Part shown: piece after piece, positions 11,703 through 22,522 of the stretch
How positions within the stretch are numbered: position 1 is the stretch's first letter
Layout of the letters: each line of letters starts with the position of its first letter
Assembly: GCA_951799425.1 (NCBI GenBank)
Contig: OX637397.1
Span: 12,930,064-12,994,063 of the forward strand
DNA length: 64,000 nt
Direction: 5' to 3'
Origin: Ilex aquifolium
Lineage: Eukaryota; Streptophyta; Magnoliopsida; Aquifoliales; Aquifoliaceae
Made by a program: the position numbers and the translations under genes
The notes under the pieces: model-generated
Database searches by the model: none
Seen by the model: only the letters and a program-made list of their open reading frames with translations
What the model was told of the DNA's origin: nothing

Positions 11703-12098
11703 CCACCAGAGTGTACTAACCACCACTGCAAACTCACAAGATTGAAAAATGAAAAATCTCACAATTTTTGGTCGTGTAAGTTTAAACCTCATCTATAGCA
11801 TACATCGTTTTAATTACAAAGCATACAACGTTGTAATTATTTTTTTTGCCGCCGCAAAATATTGACATTTTTATTTCACTTTATTTTCATGCATCTTCTT
11901 ACAGATTGATGACGACTTAGAACAAACTGTAAGATGAGCATCATTTTCACTAATATTCTTAATAAATTTTTCTCATACAGTTTGTGTTCATTTACCTGTT
12001 AATTGCATCTTCATTTATAGGTTCAGTTGCTCAAGAAAAATAATGTGGGTGTTGTGATCCGCGACGAGCGCGAACTCAATAGAGTATCCACATTTTGA
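11703..12098 (+). pseudogene. Three exon-like blocks with a GRF-like zinc-finger remnant (copy A)
   Basis: Three blocks are bounded by AG and GT: 11,703-11,775, 11,905-11,928 and 12,021-12,098. The first reads with a C...HHC...FWSC spacing (CTNHHC, then a tryptophan-cysteine pair), like a GRF-type zinc finger. The second reads IDDDLEQT. The third reads VQLLKKNNVGVVIRDERE and ends at TGA. The frames of blocks one and two do not join properly, so this is either a decayed fragment or a wrong splice reading. I do not recognise the parent gene. Copy B has the same blocks at 55,632-55,704, 55,834-55,857 and 55,949-56,026. Confidence 0.35.
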
Positions 12099-12139
12099 CC
12101 CATTTTATTTCACTAAAGTCATGACATTAAAAATGACCT

Positions 12140-12387
12140 ATCTATAGTGCCTTTCAGACACGTGATATAGGGCATCACAGAGTATCCATAGTTTGCATGT
12201 TTATATTCATTGTTTGATTATTTCGTATTTAAGAACTATGTACAATGTCTTTAGACACGTGATATATGGCGAGTTTAAACTTTTAGTTTATTATGTATCT
12301 GAGTTCAATGCTTGATTATTTCGCGTTCAAATTCAATGTTCGATTTTTTTTAGTTGCACCGTGCCCTCAGGCACGGGTTATCCCTTG
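12140..12387 (+). mobile_element. 3' end of forward Helitron-like element (copy A), with repeated hairpins
   Basis: A perfect hairpin, CCGTGCC-CTCA-GGCACGG at 12,359-12,376, stands 8-12 bases before CTTG|T, one base off the canonical CTAG|T Helitron end. Upstream, degenerate copies of the same motif (GTGCCTTTCAGACACG near 12,150 and TGTCTTTAGACACG near 12,247) sit in AT-rich repeats of roughly 100 bp. The 5' end of this copy lies left of the window; its copy B counterpart may start at 53,033. Confidence 0.5.
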
Positions 12388-12722
12388 TGAACAGTAGGTA
12401 GGAGCTCCCCTCTTTCTTCTGAAAGATGTGGGTGGGAGAGGATACAACATTTGAGTCTATTAAATAAATGCTCAAAAGGGCAAATATGTCCTATAACCAT
12501 TTTTTATAGGCGAGAAATCATTCAACAAAATTCCTACGCATTACTTTTGGCGTGTGCCATGCACGAGGTGTCAAAATTGACGAAATCTATTAAATTTGCA
12601 GTTTATTCTAAAGTTGAAGGGGGTTAGTTGCAACCCATTAAAGTAAAAGGGACATTAAGTAAGACCGAGGCTTAGTTCAAGGGATATTTTTTTTTAATTG
12701 TTTTTTAATTTTTACCCAAAGA
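12388..12722. other. Spacer between the two Helitron-like elements
   Basis: About 335 bp without coding signal. It contains the intact target sequence (12,527-12,541) that in copy B is duplicated around the LINE. Confidence 0.6.
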
Positions 12723-12749
12723 CTAGTATATATATATTAGAGGTAACCC

Positions 12750-13840
12750 GTGCTTGAAGGCACGATACAACGTAAACTAACCAATTAATTTGAAAAAAAA
12801 ATTTACTTTTATTTTCTTTAATTAAAGAAATTGAAATCAATATAGACAGGATGACATTTTTTTTGGAGACTATTTCGACAGAGATTGCTATAACAATAGG
12901 AGCCCAAGACATTCGCAACCTGTCCACAAAACTCGGAGTCTCTTGAATCCACAATACAATCAAAGTTAAAATTCACAATTCACAATCATACATAACAATA
13001 ATCAGAGTTCATAATCAAAATTCTCCAAAAATCACCATTCTGAACCCAACTACTAAAACAACCATCAATTCCAATCAAAATAAATCAATCACACAACGTG
13101 TTTGGTTCACTTTACAAATTCGGATCACACAACAGACACGCAAAGATAAAACTAAGGGAGACAACCAATGCCTGAAGGCACTTTGCAACCCACTGAAATT
13201 CAGTTAATTCGATGTAGGTTATTTTTATTTCATTTAATTAAAGGAAGTAAAACCAGTGTAGTAAATTTTTTGTTTGGGTCACATAAATCAATCAATCTAG
13301 TAATAACCCAATATTTTTTCAATATTTCGACATAATTTCCTTTGAAAATAGGAGATTATATAAATATGAACTTGTATACAGTACTGAAAAACGAATGAAA
13401 CTATCCCACAAAAACAACAAGAAATTTCACATCAAGCCAAACATATCTCCTTAAACGTGAAATTAGTTCACCATACTAAACACAAAATAAACAAAAACCC
13501 ATAAAAATCTGGTTAAGTTGATATAGGTTATTATTTATATCATTTAGTTAAAGAAAATTAAATCAACCTAATAATAACCCGCTATTTTTGCAAAATTTCA
13601 ACAAAATTTCCTTTAAAAATAGGAGACTATGGAAATATCAACCTGTATACATAACTGAAAAATAAACATTACAACTCTCAAAAATCAAGCAATCAATACA
13701 CAACAACACGTGCCCAAGAGCACAACGCAACCGCAATTTCACATCACAGTTTGAAATTGAGTTGATGTCTACCTTGAAAATGCACAATATATTACGAAGG
13801 CATAGCAATTTTATGTACATCAGAGTGCACGATGCGATTT
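12750..13840 (-). repeat. Degenerate tandem repeats with Helitron-end hairpins
   Basis: Hairpin-like motifs of the form GTGCCTTCAGGCAC recur near 12,757, 13,172, 13,706 and 13,826. Each is followed on the plus strand by GCAACC-like and TTAATTAAAG-like sequence. Two longer stretches, 13,200-13,420 and 13,500-13,690, are clearly related: both contain AATTTCCTTT, AATAGGAGA and CTGTATACA-like strings. The units are about 330-430 bp and strongly diverged. The pattern suggests that the Helitron 3' end region was multiplied. Confidence 0.6.
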
Positions 13841-15676
13841 TAAGAATAATTCACAAGCGTATTTGAATTACACATAATATATCCATTATATCATATGTTT
13901 ACCCAAATAATACATCCAAAATAACACATTTTATTATCAGTTGCAGAGTAGACAACTACGTGATAATCAGAGCTGCTGTGGGGCATGAACACGGCAGTCC
14001 TGTGGAAACAACCGGTGCATAATGCACAAGAAAGTGTGTATCAACCTCAAGCTCCCACGTGTCGACTTGAACAACAGTCAATATAATGTTAGGCACACGG
14101 GTATAAAAACAGGGTAATAGCATATGGATAACGTTTAAACGAATAATATATCATTAAAGTACCTTATTAGTATCCCAATAAAGAGTATACACTCATTCAA
14201 CGGATCGAAGACAAATGCCTACAAATTCTAAAAACAATGAAGTTTGTTAAGCGTTATACTAATGAGACAGACATATATTCATTGAAAATTTATAGTCATA
14301 CATGTGTGGAAGAAGCTATTAAAACTATAAGAATAGTCATGAACGACGCATGACGTAATATGCAATACATTTTAAAAAGTAGTAATATTTACACTAAGTC
14401 CAACAACACCTCCGGATAAACGATATTTTTCATGGTAACTGATCAATCAAGAGGGAGAAGGACACTGATGCAAGGAAAAAAAAATCCTGAAGTCCACAAT
14501 TTCCTAGATGGCACTCATTTGCAATTTTTTCTCAAAAAGGTATAGTTGTATGAAAGCTTGGAAAAATTAACAGATTAGTTGACAATGTTTGAGTGTGATG
14601 TCAAAACTCTTAAGACAACTATCAAAGTAAAATATATATGTCCTTCAAAGAGATGAAAACAAAGAAAAATAATAATGAAGACTTCGCCTAATTATTAATA
14701 ATCGAAAGATAGACAACCAACAATTTCACGGTTTGAAGTAACGTCAGAATTGACCAACAAAGTCACAATCCTTGCACTCAGTCCAAACTACAAAATAAGT
14801 GCCTTTCTTGTACGCATTAAAATGTACTCGTCAAGAGAGCAGCAGAGCATGCATTAAAAAACATGAAGTGTTGAATCTGCAGAGGTCTAACACATAAAGA
14901 AATTCAAATATAATCCATATCCAACACTTATATTAAACTCGATCAAAGTAACGGCTCCAGTGCAAAGTAAATTATCTTTTTCCAAACCCACATCACAAAC
15001 TCATGTGTTCAAATTATTGAGAGAGAGGGCCAGTGAAAATTGAGTTTAGATTGATGAAACCAGTGGCAACTACACTACTTGAGTTACTAATGCTAATTTT
15101 GTAATTCAGAAAATGGATTGCATAGCCCAAAACACAAATGCACACAAAGAGATTGAGAAACAAACCTCCCCAACAATAAACCACTCCAAAAAAATCTTCA
15201 CCTTATTAAATTTCTCAACTTTGATATTAATGTAGTTTTGGTTGCCATATAGTGGTACTGGCCACACTTGAAGTTGAAGTTTCTCCAGTCTCCGTATCAT
15301 TGAAATTTCTACAGTTCACTAAGTTTCGATTTATTTTCTATGCAACCAAGTGGAGCGTACGTGCATATTTGGGTTCCAGTGGAAGTTATATTGCACTGCA
15401 AGTTCGCCAGCACACATTCCCCACCACTTCACCGATGAGAATGCATGACAAAAAAGATCCTTGGTAAAAATATCAAAGATACATCGTCCAATGAAATGCA
15501 AAAATGATCCTACAAACACATTTGTTATCATGGCTCAAATTTCTGACAGTCAGCTGATTATTTTTCTATATCACCTTCAATGTTATGTCAAACAAAATAG
15601 AGCTATTCCAGCACTAAATTACATTTAGGAAAACCAAAAATTTATATATCTTCATTATTAAACTAATGTCAAGTAC

Positions 15677-15861
15677 CTTATGCACACCACGAAAACCCCA
15701 GCCCCTTCTAGGATCCACACATTGGAGTTGTAACTCTGGTTTATCGGGAAGAAAATCATCATCAAACTCGTCACCTTCATTATTCTTCACATCATCACCA
15801 TTGTCACTATCAAATGTCGAAGTTGAGTACAACAATTTTGAGCCTCCTTGCTCACCCATGA
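15677..15861 (-). pseudogene. Captured mitochondrial SSB exon
   Basis: This open block lies between a TTGTAG acceptor and a GTACTT donor on the minus strand and reads 61 residues. An acidic stretch leads into KPELQLQCVDPRRGWGFRGVHK. From memory, plant mitochondrial single-stranded DNA-binding proteins have PELQ..GVDPRKGWGFRGVH at the exon boundary before the OB-fold (AIICGKVGQ). I could not find the OB-fold exons nearby, so this is a fragment, not a gene. Its strand matches the Helitron that carries it, which fits gene capture. Confidence 0.75.
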
Positions 15862-16128
15862 CTACAATTTAAAACACGACCACCATATATTATGAAGCAA
15901 CAAAAACATTCTTGCTGCACTAAATGAGGTTATTATATGAAAATTTTTATCTTGCTCACCAAGTGTTCAGTAAAACTCCTCTTAAACAATGTGTATCACT
16001 ATACAACACATTTACTAAAGAAATTTATGAAAGTAACCCTGAAAATTTCATGAAACTCTGTGTACTAATATTGTGTTATATTAACTAATTAAACCACACC
16101 ATACATATACGTCAGATGCATACAGGCA

Positions 16129-16129
16129 T

Positions 16130-16208
<79 letters not shown>

Positions 16209-16211
16209 GAG
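16129..16211. repeat. (CA)n(GA)n(GACA)n microsatellite
   Basis: A short CA run leads into about 24 GA dinucleotides and then repeated GACA units. It lies inside the Helitron-like element. Confidence 0.95.
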
Positions 16212-16580
16212 AGCACCAACCAAGAATTCCTATTTTCAATACAAACCATCCATTCACATCCTTGAAAAATTACTAAATAAAAAGTAAAACATGGGATCAA
16301 AACCATTCACATTCTATAATCCTACGTATATTTCTTATTGCAGCAAACCTAAGTCGTCGAACAAAGAAACAACAATTCAATGGATTGAGAATGATTAATA
16401 CCATTAGTTATAATTTCATTTCGGTAATTTTAAAGTCTAACTGATTCATGAATGTTGTGTTGTACAGGAAGGTTCTAACCAAAGTTAAATATAAATTTAC
16501 CAATTTTAATGGTAGGTGTCACTTGGTAGCAAGCAAAACATAGCACCACCCAAGAAAAAAAAAGAATGGCCACTGTGTAC

Positions 16581-16894
16581 CTGGCCTCCAATCAATGGAG
16601 CAATTAAGTTTGTCGGATCCTCTGCATATGAGCATGGAAAAAAAAATCAGCCATTGAAAGATTGATTACATGAAAATGTATTGTAAAATGGAGAAACAAA
16701 TGAGAGAAAAAGTAAAAAAAAATGAAGTCATATTTGTTCCAAGACCCAATCCTCAGTGAAAGCAACATTTCAAGGTTTAGACAAAGCTACATGAGACAAC
16801 CTACAAAACACTAAAACCAGAATCTTACTGATGAATTTGACGGCGGCGTGACGTTGAAAGTGGCATGACCGTGTGAGTGTGAATCCGATAGAGC
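16581..16894 (-). pseudogene. Two exon-like blocks of unknown origin inside the Helitron
   Basis: On the minus strand, 16,894-16,829 (TTGTAG acceptor, GTAAGA donor) and 16,621-16,581 (ATGCAG acceptor, GTACAC donor) can be read in one frame. The frame ends KDPTNLIAPLIGGQ across and after the junction. The splice sites are good and the frame is kept, but I do not recognise the protein. It may be the upstream part of the same captured gene as the SSB exon or a separate capture. Confidence 0.3.
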
Positions 16895-19227
16895 CTACAA
16901 AAAATAAATGAAGACAGAAAAATGTAAATTGCCAAAACAAATGTAAAACCCATGAAAATAACAAACTCAAAAAACAAACCACTATTTAGGAGGACACCGC
17001 CGCCACTTAAGTTGTGTTGTCGCTAGTCGTTGGAGCTGCATTGCCGATGGTCATTGCCCATCGGAAGTTCATCGAAAAAATACATAGATTGGCATTAGAA
17101 AAAGTTCGCAAAAAATCAGAGAAGGCAATAATCTAAATCAAATTATCATTGAACTCAAACTCAAACTGTTCAACTAATTCAAACCCAGACCCAATTTAAT
17201 CAAATTAACTTGTAATTCTTTCACAAAAATTCCACTAAACCCATGAGATTATAAGGCAATTACAATAACCAATAGGCAAAAAAAGAAGCAATAACAATTA
17301 AAACCCCCTTTTTTGGATGAAGAAAAATATAGATTATAAACATACTCTTTGACAATAATTTTAAACAAAAGGATATGATGGTCAACAATAGCTATTCCAC
17401 TGCATTGATTTAATCGTCATTACAATGATTTATTCCATTTGTTCAATAGCTATCAACTTGGCTTGCAAAGGATCAACCATGACGGAAAAAAAAAAAGGAA
17501 AATAAAACACTATATAAGAAGTGGAGATGTGGAGAATTGGGAATTGGCAATACGAATAGCAGCAGATTGACAAAAACCATGTAAAACAATTTGTATCTCA
17601 TATTAATACAATGAATAAAAGTTTGTATCTCATATTACAGAAACTGAACCTTGAGCAACAAATATAACTAACAATTAAATATTAAAAAAATTAATTCATC
17701 ATCATACAAAAATAGTGTAGATAATCACCAGAGCAAAGACAACGCAATAAAATGAACTACTTATTGGGTATCTAAAATCAATGTACAATGTACTGAATTG
17801 ACTTTAGTTGACAACTTGACATTACAATGTATGCAATACACTACCATGAAAAACAAAAATTGGGCTGTCAATAGTGAATTAGAGAGAGTGTTGCACATAT
17901 GGAGCCACCAAAAACAAAACATCAACGAAGACATTCATGTCAACCAAAGTCAATTCAGTAAAAGCATACCAAAGTCAATGGAGAAAAAAGGCAAAAAAAC
18001 CATAAGAAAATAGAGAAAATAAAGCTAGAAATAAAGCTCCACAAACTATAACTTCAATTATTAAAATTGAACCCAAGCAAAAAAAATCGAAGTTATAGTT
18101 GTTCAGTTCGAATCGATTGAACTCACTTCAACTCGAGCAAAAAAAAAAAAGCAATTACATGGCCAATTCAAATCAAACCTAAAGTTATAGTTGTTCACAA
18201 ATCCAATTACATAGCAAATACACATCAAATTAAAATTTCTTACAAAATCTGCATCCTAAAATAACATAATCAAACCGAGTTCACAAATTAAAACTAAACT
18301 CAATCAAACCGAGTTCACAAATCCAAATTGAACCTAATCAAATCGAATTCAAATTCAACCTAACCAAACTAAATTTACAAAATTCAAATTGAACAAAGTC
18401 CAAGATGAGTGTGTGGGTAAAAGAAATGGTATGTTCTAATTCCCATCCTCCTAATCCAATAATCCCAATTACTTTAGCTCCAATTACTCTCAATCTAAAA
18501 TCAAGCATACAATTCTCAGTTACTCCCAAAAAAGTTTTAAAGAGTAATCCTAATCCCATAAAAATTCCAGTAATCCCATAATCCTAATTCCAATATTTAG
18601 TTCCAATCAAATACTAATTCCAATAATCCTAAATATATTTGGTAGAAATTAAACATAAACATTGAATTGAACCTAATTAACCAAATTCAAAGTAAACCTA
18701 ATCAAACCAAGAGAGTGTGTATGTGAAGGAAAGGGTGTGTGTGTGTGTGTTGCGTGTGTTCTTGGGGCAATGTGACTGGCATTGGGATAACAGAGAGAAA
18801 GAGTGAAAAAAAAGGGACTGGAAAAGAGCAAACAAAAAGAGGAAGGGATTAAGTAAGTTGTAAAGGGGTGGCATGGTCCTGATTTCTGAAAGAGAAGTGG
18901 GGTGAGGGACGATGGGATGATTTGGGGTGTGGGTGTCACTGGATTTCCCACAGGCATGTGTCTTCATCTCTTCACACTCCATCTCTTTTGATTGATACAT
19001 CGACACCTACACAAGCCCTAATTTTGAAATTTTTTGTGTTTGTGAGTGTGTGGGTGATGGGTTTGTGTGTGAGTGTGTGGTTGATGGGTGTGTTAGCGTG
19101 TGTATGAATTGGGTGTGTGTGAAAGCAGAGAAGAGACAGAGAGAAAGAAGGAAAGAGAAGAGGGGGATAGGACACTAACCTTAGGAGGTTTGCTAGAGGG
19201 GGAGAGCTTGGGGGGGTTTGTTAAGAG

Positions 19228-19250
19228 TGAGTGTGAGAGAGAGAGAGAGA

Positions 19251-19282
<32 letters not shown>

Positions 19283-19468
19283 AGCATAGGGTCGGGGTGG
19301 AAGAAGTTCGAGGTGTGTGTGAGAGAGAGAAGCAGGGAAAAGGGATACTTGGGAGGGTGTGGTTATGGCTGTGGCTGTGGCGATGGCGGTAGTGGTGGTG
19401 GTGGCTATGTCGCTGGCGATGGTGGTGGCTGTGTCGCTGGCGATGGCGGTGGCTGTGTCGCGGGGTAA

Positions 19469-19516
<48 letters not shown>
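19228..19516. repeat. (GA)n tracts and a GC-rich minisatellite
   Basis: GA runs occur at about 19,229-19,283 and 19,471-19,516. Between them, at about 19,395-19,465, a unit of roughly 27 bp containing GTCGCTGGCGATGG repeats about three times. All lie within 400 bp of the 5' end of the reverse Helitron and may come from the promoter or leader of a captured gene. Confidence 0.85.
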
Positions 19517-19520
<4 letters not shown>

Positions 19521-20511
19521 TTGAAATGAATTCTTGAGAGGTAATTTCTTGATCTTTGGATGAATGAATTTAAGACCGTACGATGGGCTTGTTGAAGCCG
19601 CCCTGTTTTATATTATAGATTCATTCGTAAATTGTGTCACTATAATTTAAATTTTTACTTTTGATGGATGGTTTAGCAAGCGTATCAAGTGTACCACATA
19701 TTCTACTACTATACAAGCCATAAGATGTGAGTGTGAAAAATAATAATGAGGACTTCGCCTAATTATTTGGGATCGAAAGATACACAACGTAATTAGTCAC
19801 ACTTAAAGTAACTTAAAGTGATGCAATTACCAATTCAATTAAAGCAGAAGAAATGCAATTAGCAATCCTTATCAAATCAAATTCAAATTACATAATTCGA
19901 ACATAAAGTAATTACAAATCAAATTTGAACATAAAGTAATCACAAATTTCATTGAACCTTATCAAATCAAATTCAAGTTACATCTAATCAAACCGAGTTC
20001 ACTTAACGTAATTGTAAAATTCTCATTTTGTAATTTCTTTATTATTACATTTTTCTAACTATCTTTACCCAAAGCTATCGACTTATGGAGTTATGAGTTT
20101 TCTTTTAACTTTTCTAGAAACCATTTCTCCTTCTTTTTTTGTGTGTACGTGTGTGGGTCTGGGTGGGTTGGGGGATGTGCAAAATCTCTAGAAACATTCT
20201 ACTACAAAAAACATTACCCATAAAGAATTAGTCTATTCAACTACAACCCATTTCAAACATTCCAATTTGGAAGAAAATATCCATTCAAAAACCCATGAAA
20301 TACAACAAAAATTGTAAAAGAAACATAAAAGCTAATTTAACTGTATTGTTAAAGATTCCAATAGTGACAAATAAAGAGGACAAATTCAATTTCTCATACA
20401 CATAAATTCAATTTGTGTCCTAGGGTATTCATGAGAAATAAATTTCTCATGGTCTGACTCTAAGAGATTGCCAAAATTCTACCTTAGGACGTTTGATCAA
20501 ATTATGTTAAG

Positions 20512-20691
20512 AAGAGTAAATGCTACACTGACAAAAAATATGGATCAAATAATGTGTCATTACCATAATAGGACACAATTGAATTTCAAATGTGTAAAAG
20601 TGAAACTAAGAATACTATTATGGTAATGCTACATCATTTGGTCCTTATTTTTTATTTTTTTTATTTTTTTATTAATCCAACATTACTCTTT
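20512..20691. mobile_element. Foldback MITE, about 180 bp
   Basis: The left end (AGAGTAAATGCTACACTGAC) and the reverse complement of the right end (AAAGAGTAATGTTGG) are similar. The inner arms also pair (CATTACCATAATAG against CTATTATGGTAATG). There is no coding capacity. A related copy lies at 37,716-37,822. I could not define the target duplication. Confidence 0.6.
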
Positions 20692-21862
20692 CAATAAATA
20701 TGGGGACAAATGGGTACCCTTCTTTTTTCAATAGAAAATTTTAATACTTATGAATGGGACAAAATGTCCAAAAAGTTTTAATTGTAACAATTACATCCTT
20801 AAAGTTTTAACTGAGTTTCAATTCAATCCTTTTATCTAGACTTATTGCACTATTTTAACAAAAAGATGTCACATAACTTTCCCATAAGGATGGGTTGGTC
20901 CGACAAAAAACATCTCTCTTAGATCTTCTCCAATGTAAATTCAAACTCTTACCCAAATTTGAGAAAGAAAAAAAAAAAAGGTAAAAACCTTGATTTGGTA
21001 TAAACCTCTCCAATGAAGAAACTCAAATTTAAATGAAGATAAACCAAATTTAAAATAGAGTAAAATATGACCATTGTGTCTTTAAAGGATGGTGAAATCT
21101 CACAATTAAATATTTGGGTATAGATTTTGGTTTCCTTTGATTATTTGGATTTAAAAAATAGTTTCTCTTCATTTGGTATGGGTATATGTCTAGCATTGCA
21201 GAAGCATTTTAGATTAAAAAAAATGTAAGGACTGGAGAAACTGTTAGATACATCAGTATTTTTCTCTATATCTCACAGTATTTCTTAAATTCTAACTTCG
21301 TGTCTTTCTTTTTGGGTTTATTATATTCTTTTTTTCAAAAATCAAATGACACAAAGCAAGGTTTATGGCCTATGTATAAAAAAATTTCACGAAATAAATA
21401 TATCCCTTTACACAAGTCACACGTTGGTCACGAAAAGTCATTGTATCATAATAAATTATTGATTTTGAACGTAACAACTAAATTGAAACTCAATTAATTT
21501 CTTAAGGGATTTGATTGTTGAAATTAAAATTTTAAGAATTAAATAGGATTTGCTACATATTATAAGGATATAAATTATAATTTGCCGTATCTCAAAAGTG
21601 TCCAGAGTTAAAATGAAACCACACTTGAAAGGATTTATCACAAGAAGATTCTTTCACAAGAGCTTCAAACAAAAATTCTTAGCAACTCAAATGCATGGCC
21701 ACATAAAATGATCCAAATACAAATAGATCCAATTACAGTAGATATGTAAGGGCAATAAAACTTCAATAATGAGGCCAAAATCTTATTGAAAGTGACTTTC
21801 GAAATTTTTTTAAAATTTGTTACATGTCTTGAATGGAAAAAAAAAAACATTATAAAAATTTG

Positions 21863-22010
21863 AGTAATGCTACTAGGAACTAATTTACTGACATAATTTG
21901 CTAACTTAATCATTCATAAACCATTGGATTGAGAATGGGTCTCAATATTTGTTTGGACCCGATGATGAATTAGCTCAACAAATTAGGTCCAATAGCATTA
22001 TTATAAAAAT
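21863..22010. mobile_element. MITE-like inverted repeat, about 150 bp
   Basis: The left arm (GAGTAATGCTACTAGGAACT) pairs with the right arm, whose reverse complement starts AATAATGCTATTGGACCT. Both arms continue into an AATTT.(C/G)TGA-like stretch. The element is non-coding. Confidence 0.5.
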
Positions 22011-22424
22011 TTTGTGGCAATTGGTGCCGATAAATTTGTCGAACAAATTTCACAAAGTTCATCGTAGAAGCTGAAAATTTTGTGCACTAACAGAGATTTT
22101 TACAGATCACAAAAAATTTTACACATTCTTTATTTTCGCTTGAAACTTTTTTTATGGCATCACTTGAAACTTTCATAACTAAACTCTCAATTCTCGATTG
22201 CACATGCTTGGATCATAACAGTAGTAAAATCTTCCAAGAAAAAACAAACACAAGGACGTACAATCACTGTAATCAAGAATCAAATACGTGCAATCACTCA
22301 AATTTATGAAATTAAAGAAGAACAAATCAAGGGCGGAGCCAAGAATTTATATGTGGGTAGGCACTAACTACAAGTTTTAATTTTTGGCTTCCTTAGAATT
22401 AAAGTAAGAGAATTAAAGTTTAAA

Positions 22425-22506
22425 TTTATCCTTATTGTGACTTTTATTGGCTATATATACGGGCTCTACACTTAGTTTGTATCATTTTTCACTCACATTT
22501 ATTCAA
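22425..22506 (+). repeat. 5' LTR remnant of the copia fossil
   Basis: The last 80 bases or so (from TTATCCTTATTGTGACTT through CTATATATACGGG to ATTTATTC) match the 3' LTR end. Similarity stops to the left. Confidence 0.8.
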
Positions 22507-22509
22507 AGT

Positions 22510-22522
22510 TGGTATCAGAGTC
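22510..22522 (+). promoter_or_regulatory. Primer-binding site of the copia fossil
   Basis: TTGGTATCAGAGT lies just after the LTR and is complementary to initiator tRNA-Met. It is followed by about three CCCTAA repeats. Confidence 0.8.

Larger units (their letters stand above)
1..14482 (+). repeat. Composite duplicated segment, copy A
   Basis: Positions 1-882 match 53,961-54,840, and 10,899 to about 14,482 match 54,836-56,469 plus 61,695-63,645. The order and orientation are the same, and I see only scattered substitutions and homopolymer changes, roughly 1% by eye. Copy A is interrupted by a Ty3 element at 883-10,898 that copy B lacks. Copy B carries a LINE that copy A lacks. The left end of copy A lies outside the window. 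The match ends at 14,482 because copy B is interrupted there by other DNA, so the true unit may be longer. The sequence is mostly Helitron-derived. Confidence 0.93.
12723..19619 (-). mobile_element. Reverse-strand Helitron-like element, about 6.9 kb
   Basis: On the minus strand it begins at 19,619 with A|TCTATAATATAAAACAGGG, a typical plant Helitron 5' end. It ends at 12,723 with a hairpin (CGTGC-CTTCAA-GCACG, 12,757-12,772), an AT run and CTAG|T. The flanking bases give the expected A|T target. It encodes no Rep/helicase that I can see, so it is non-autonomous. It carries a mitochondrial SSB exon (15,677-15,861) and other exon-like blocks on its own strand, plus microsatellites near the 5' end. 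Copy B holds its 3' part from 61,891 to 63,645. Confidence 0.6.
19620..22424. other. AT-rich intergenic DNA
   Basis: I see no gene here. The stretch holds two MITE-like foldback elements (listed separately) and AT-rich unique sequence. Confidence 0.7.

Noticed and set aside
18673-19471. Ser/Leu- and Thr/Ala-rich open frames near 18.7-19.5 kb
   Set aside because: They are products of GT, GA and minisatellite repeats, not genes.
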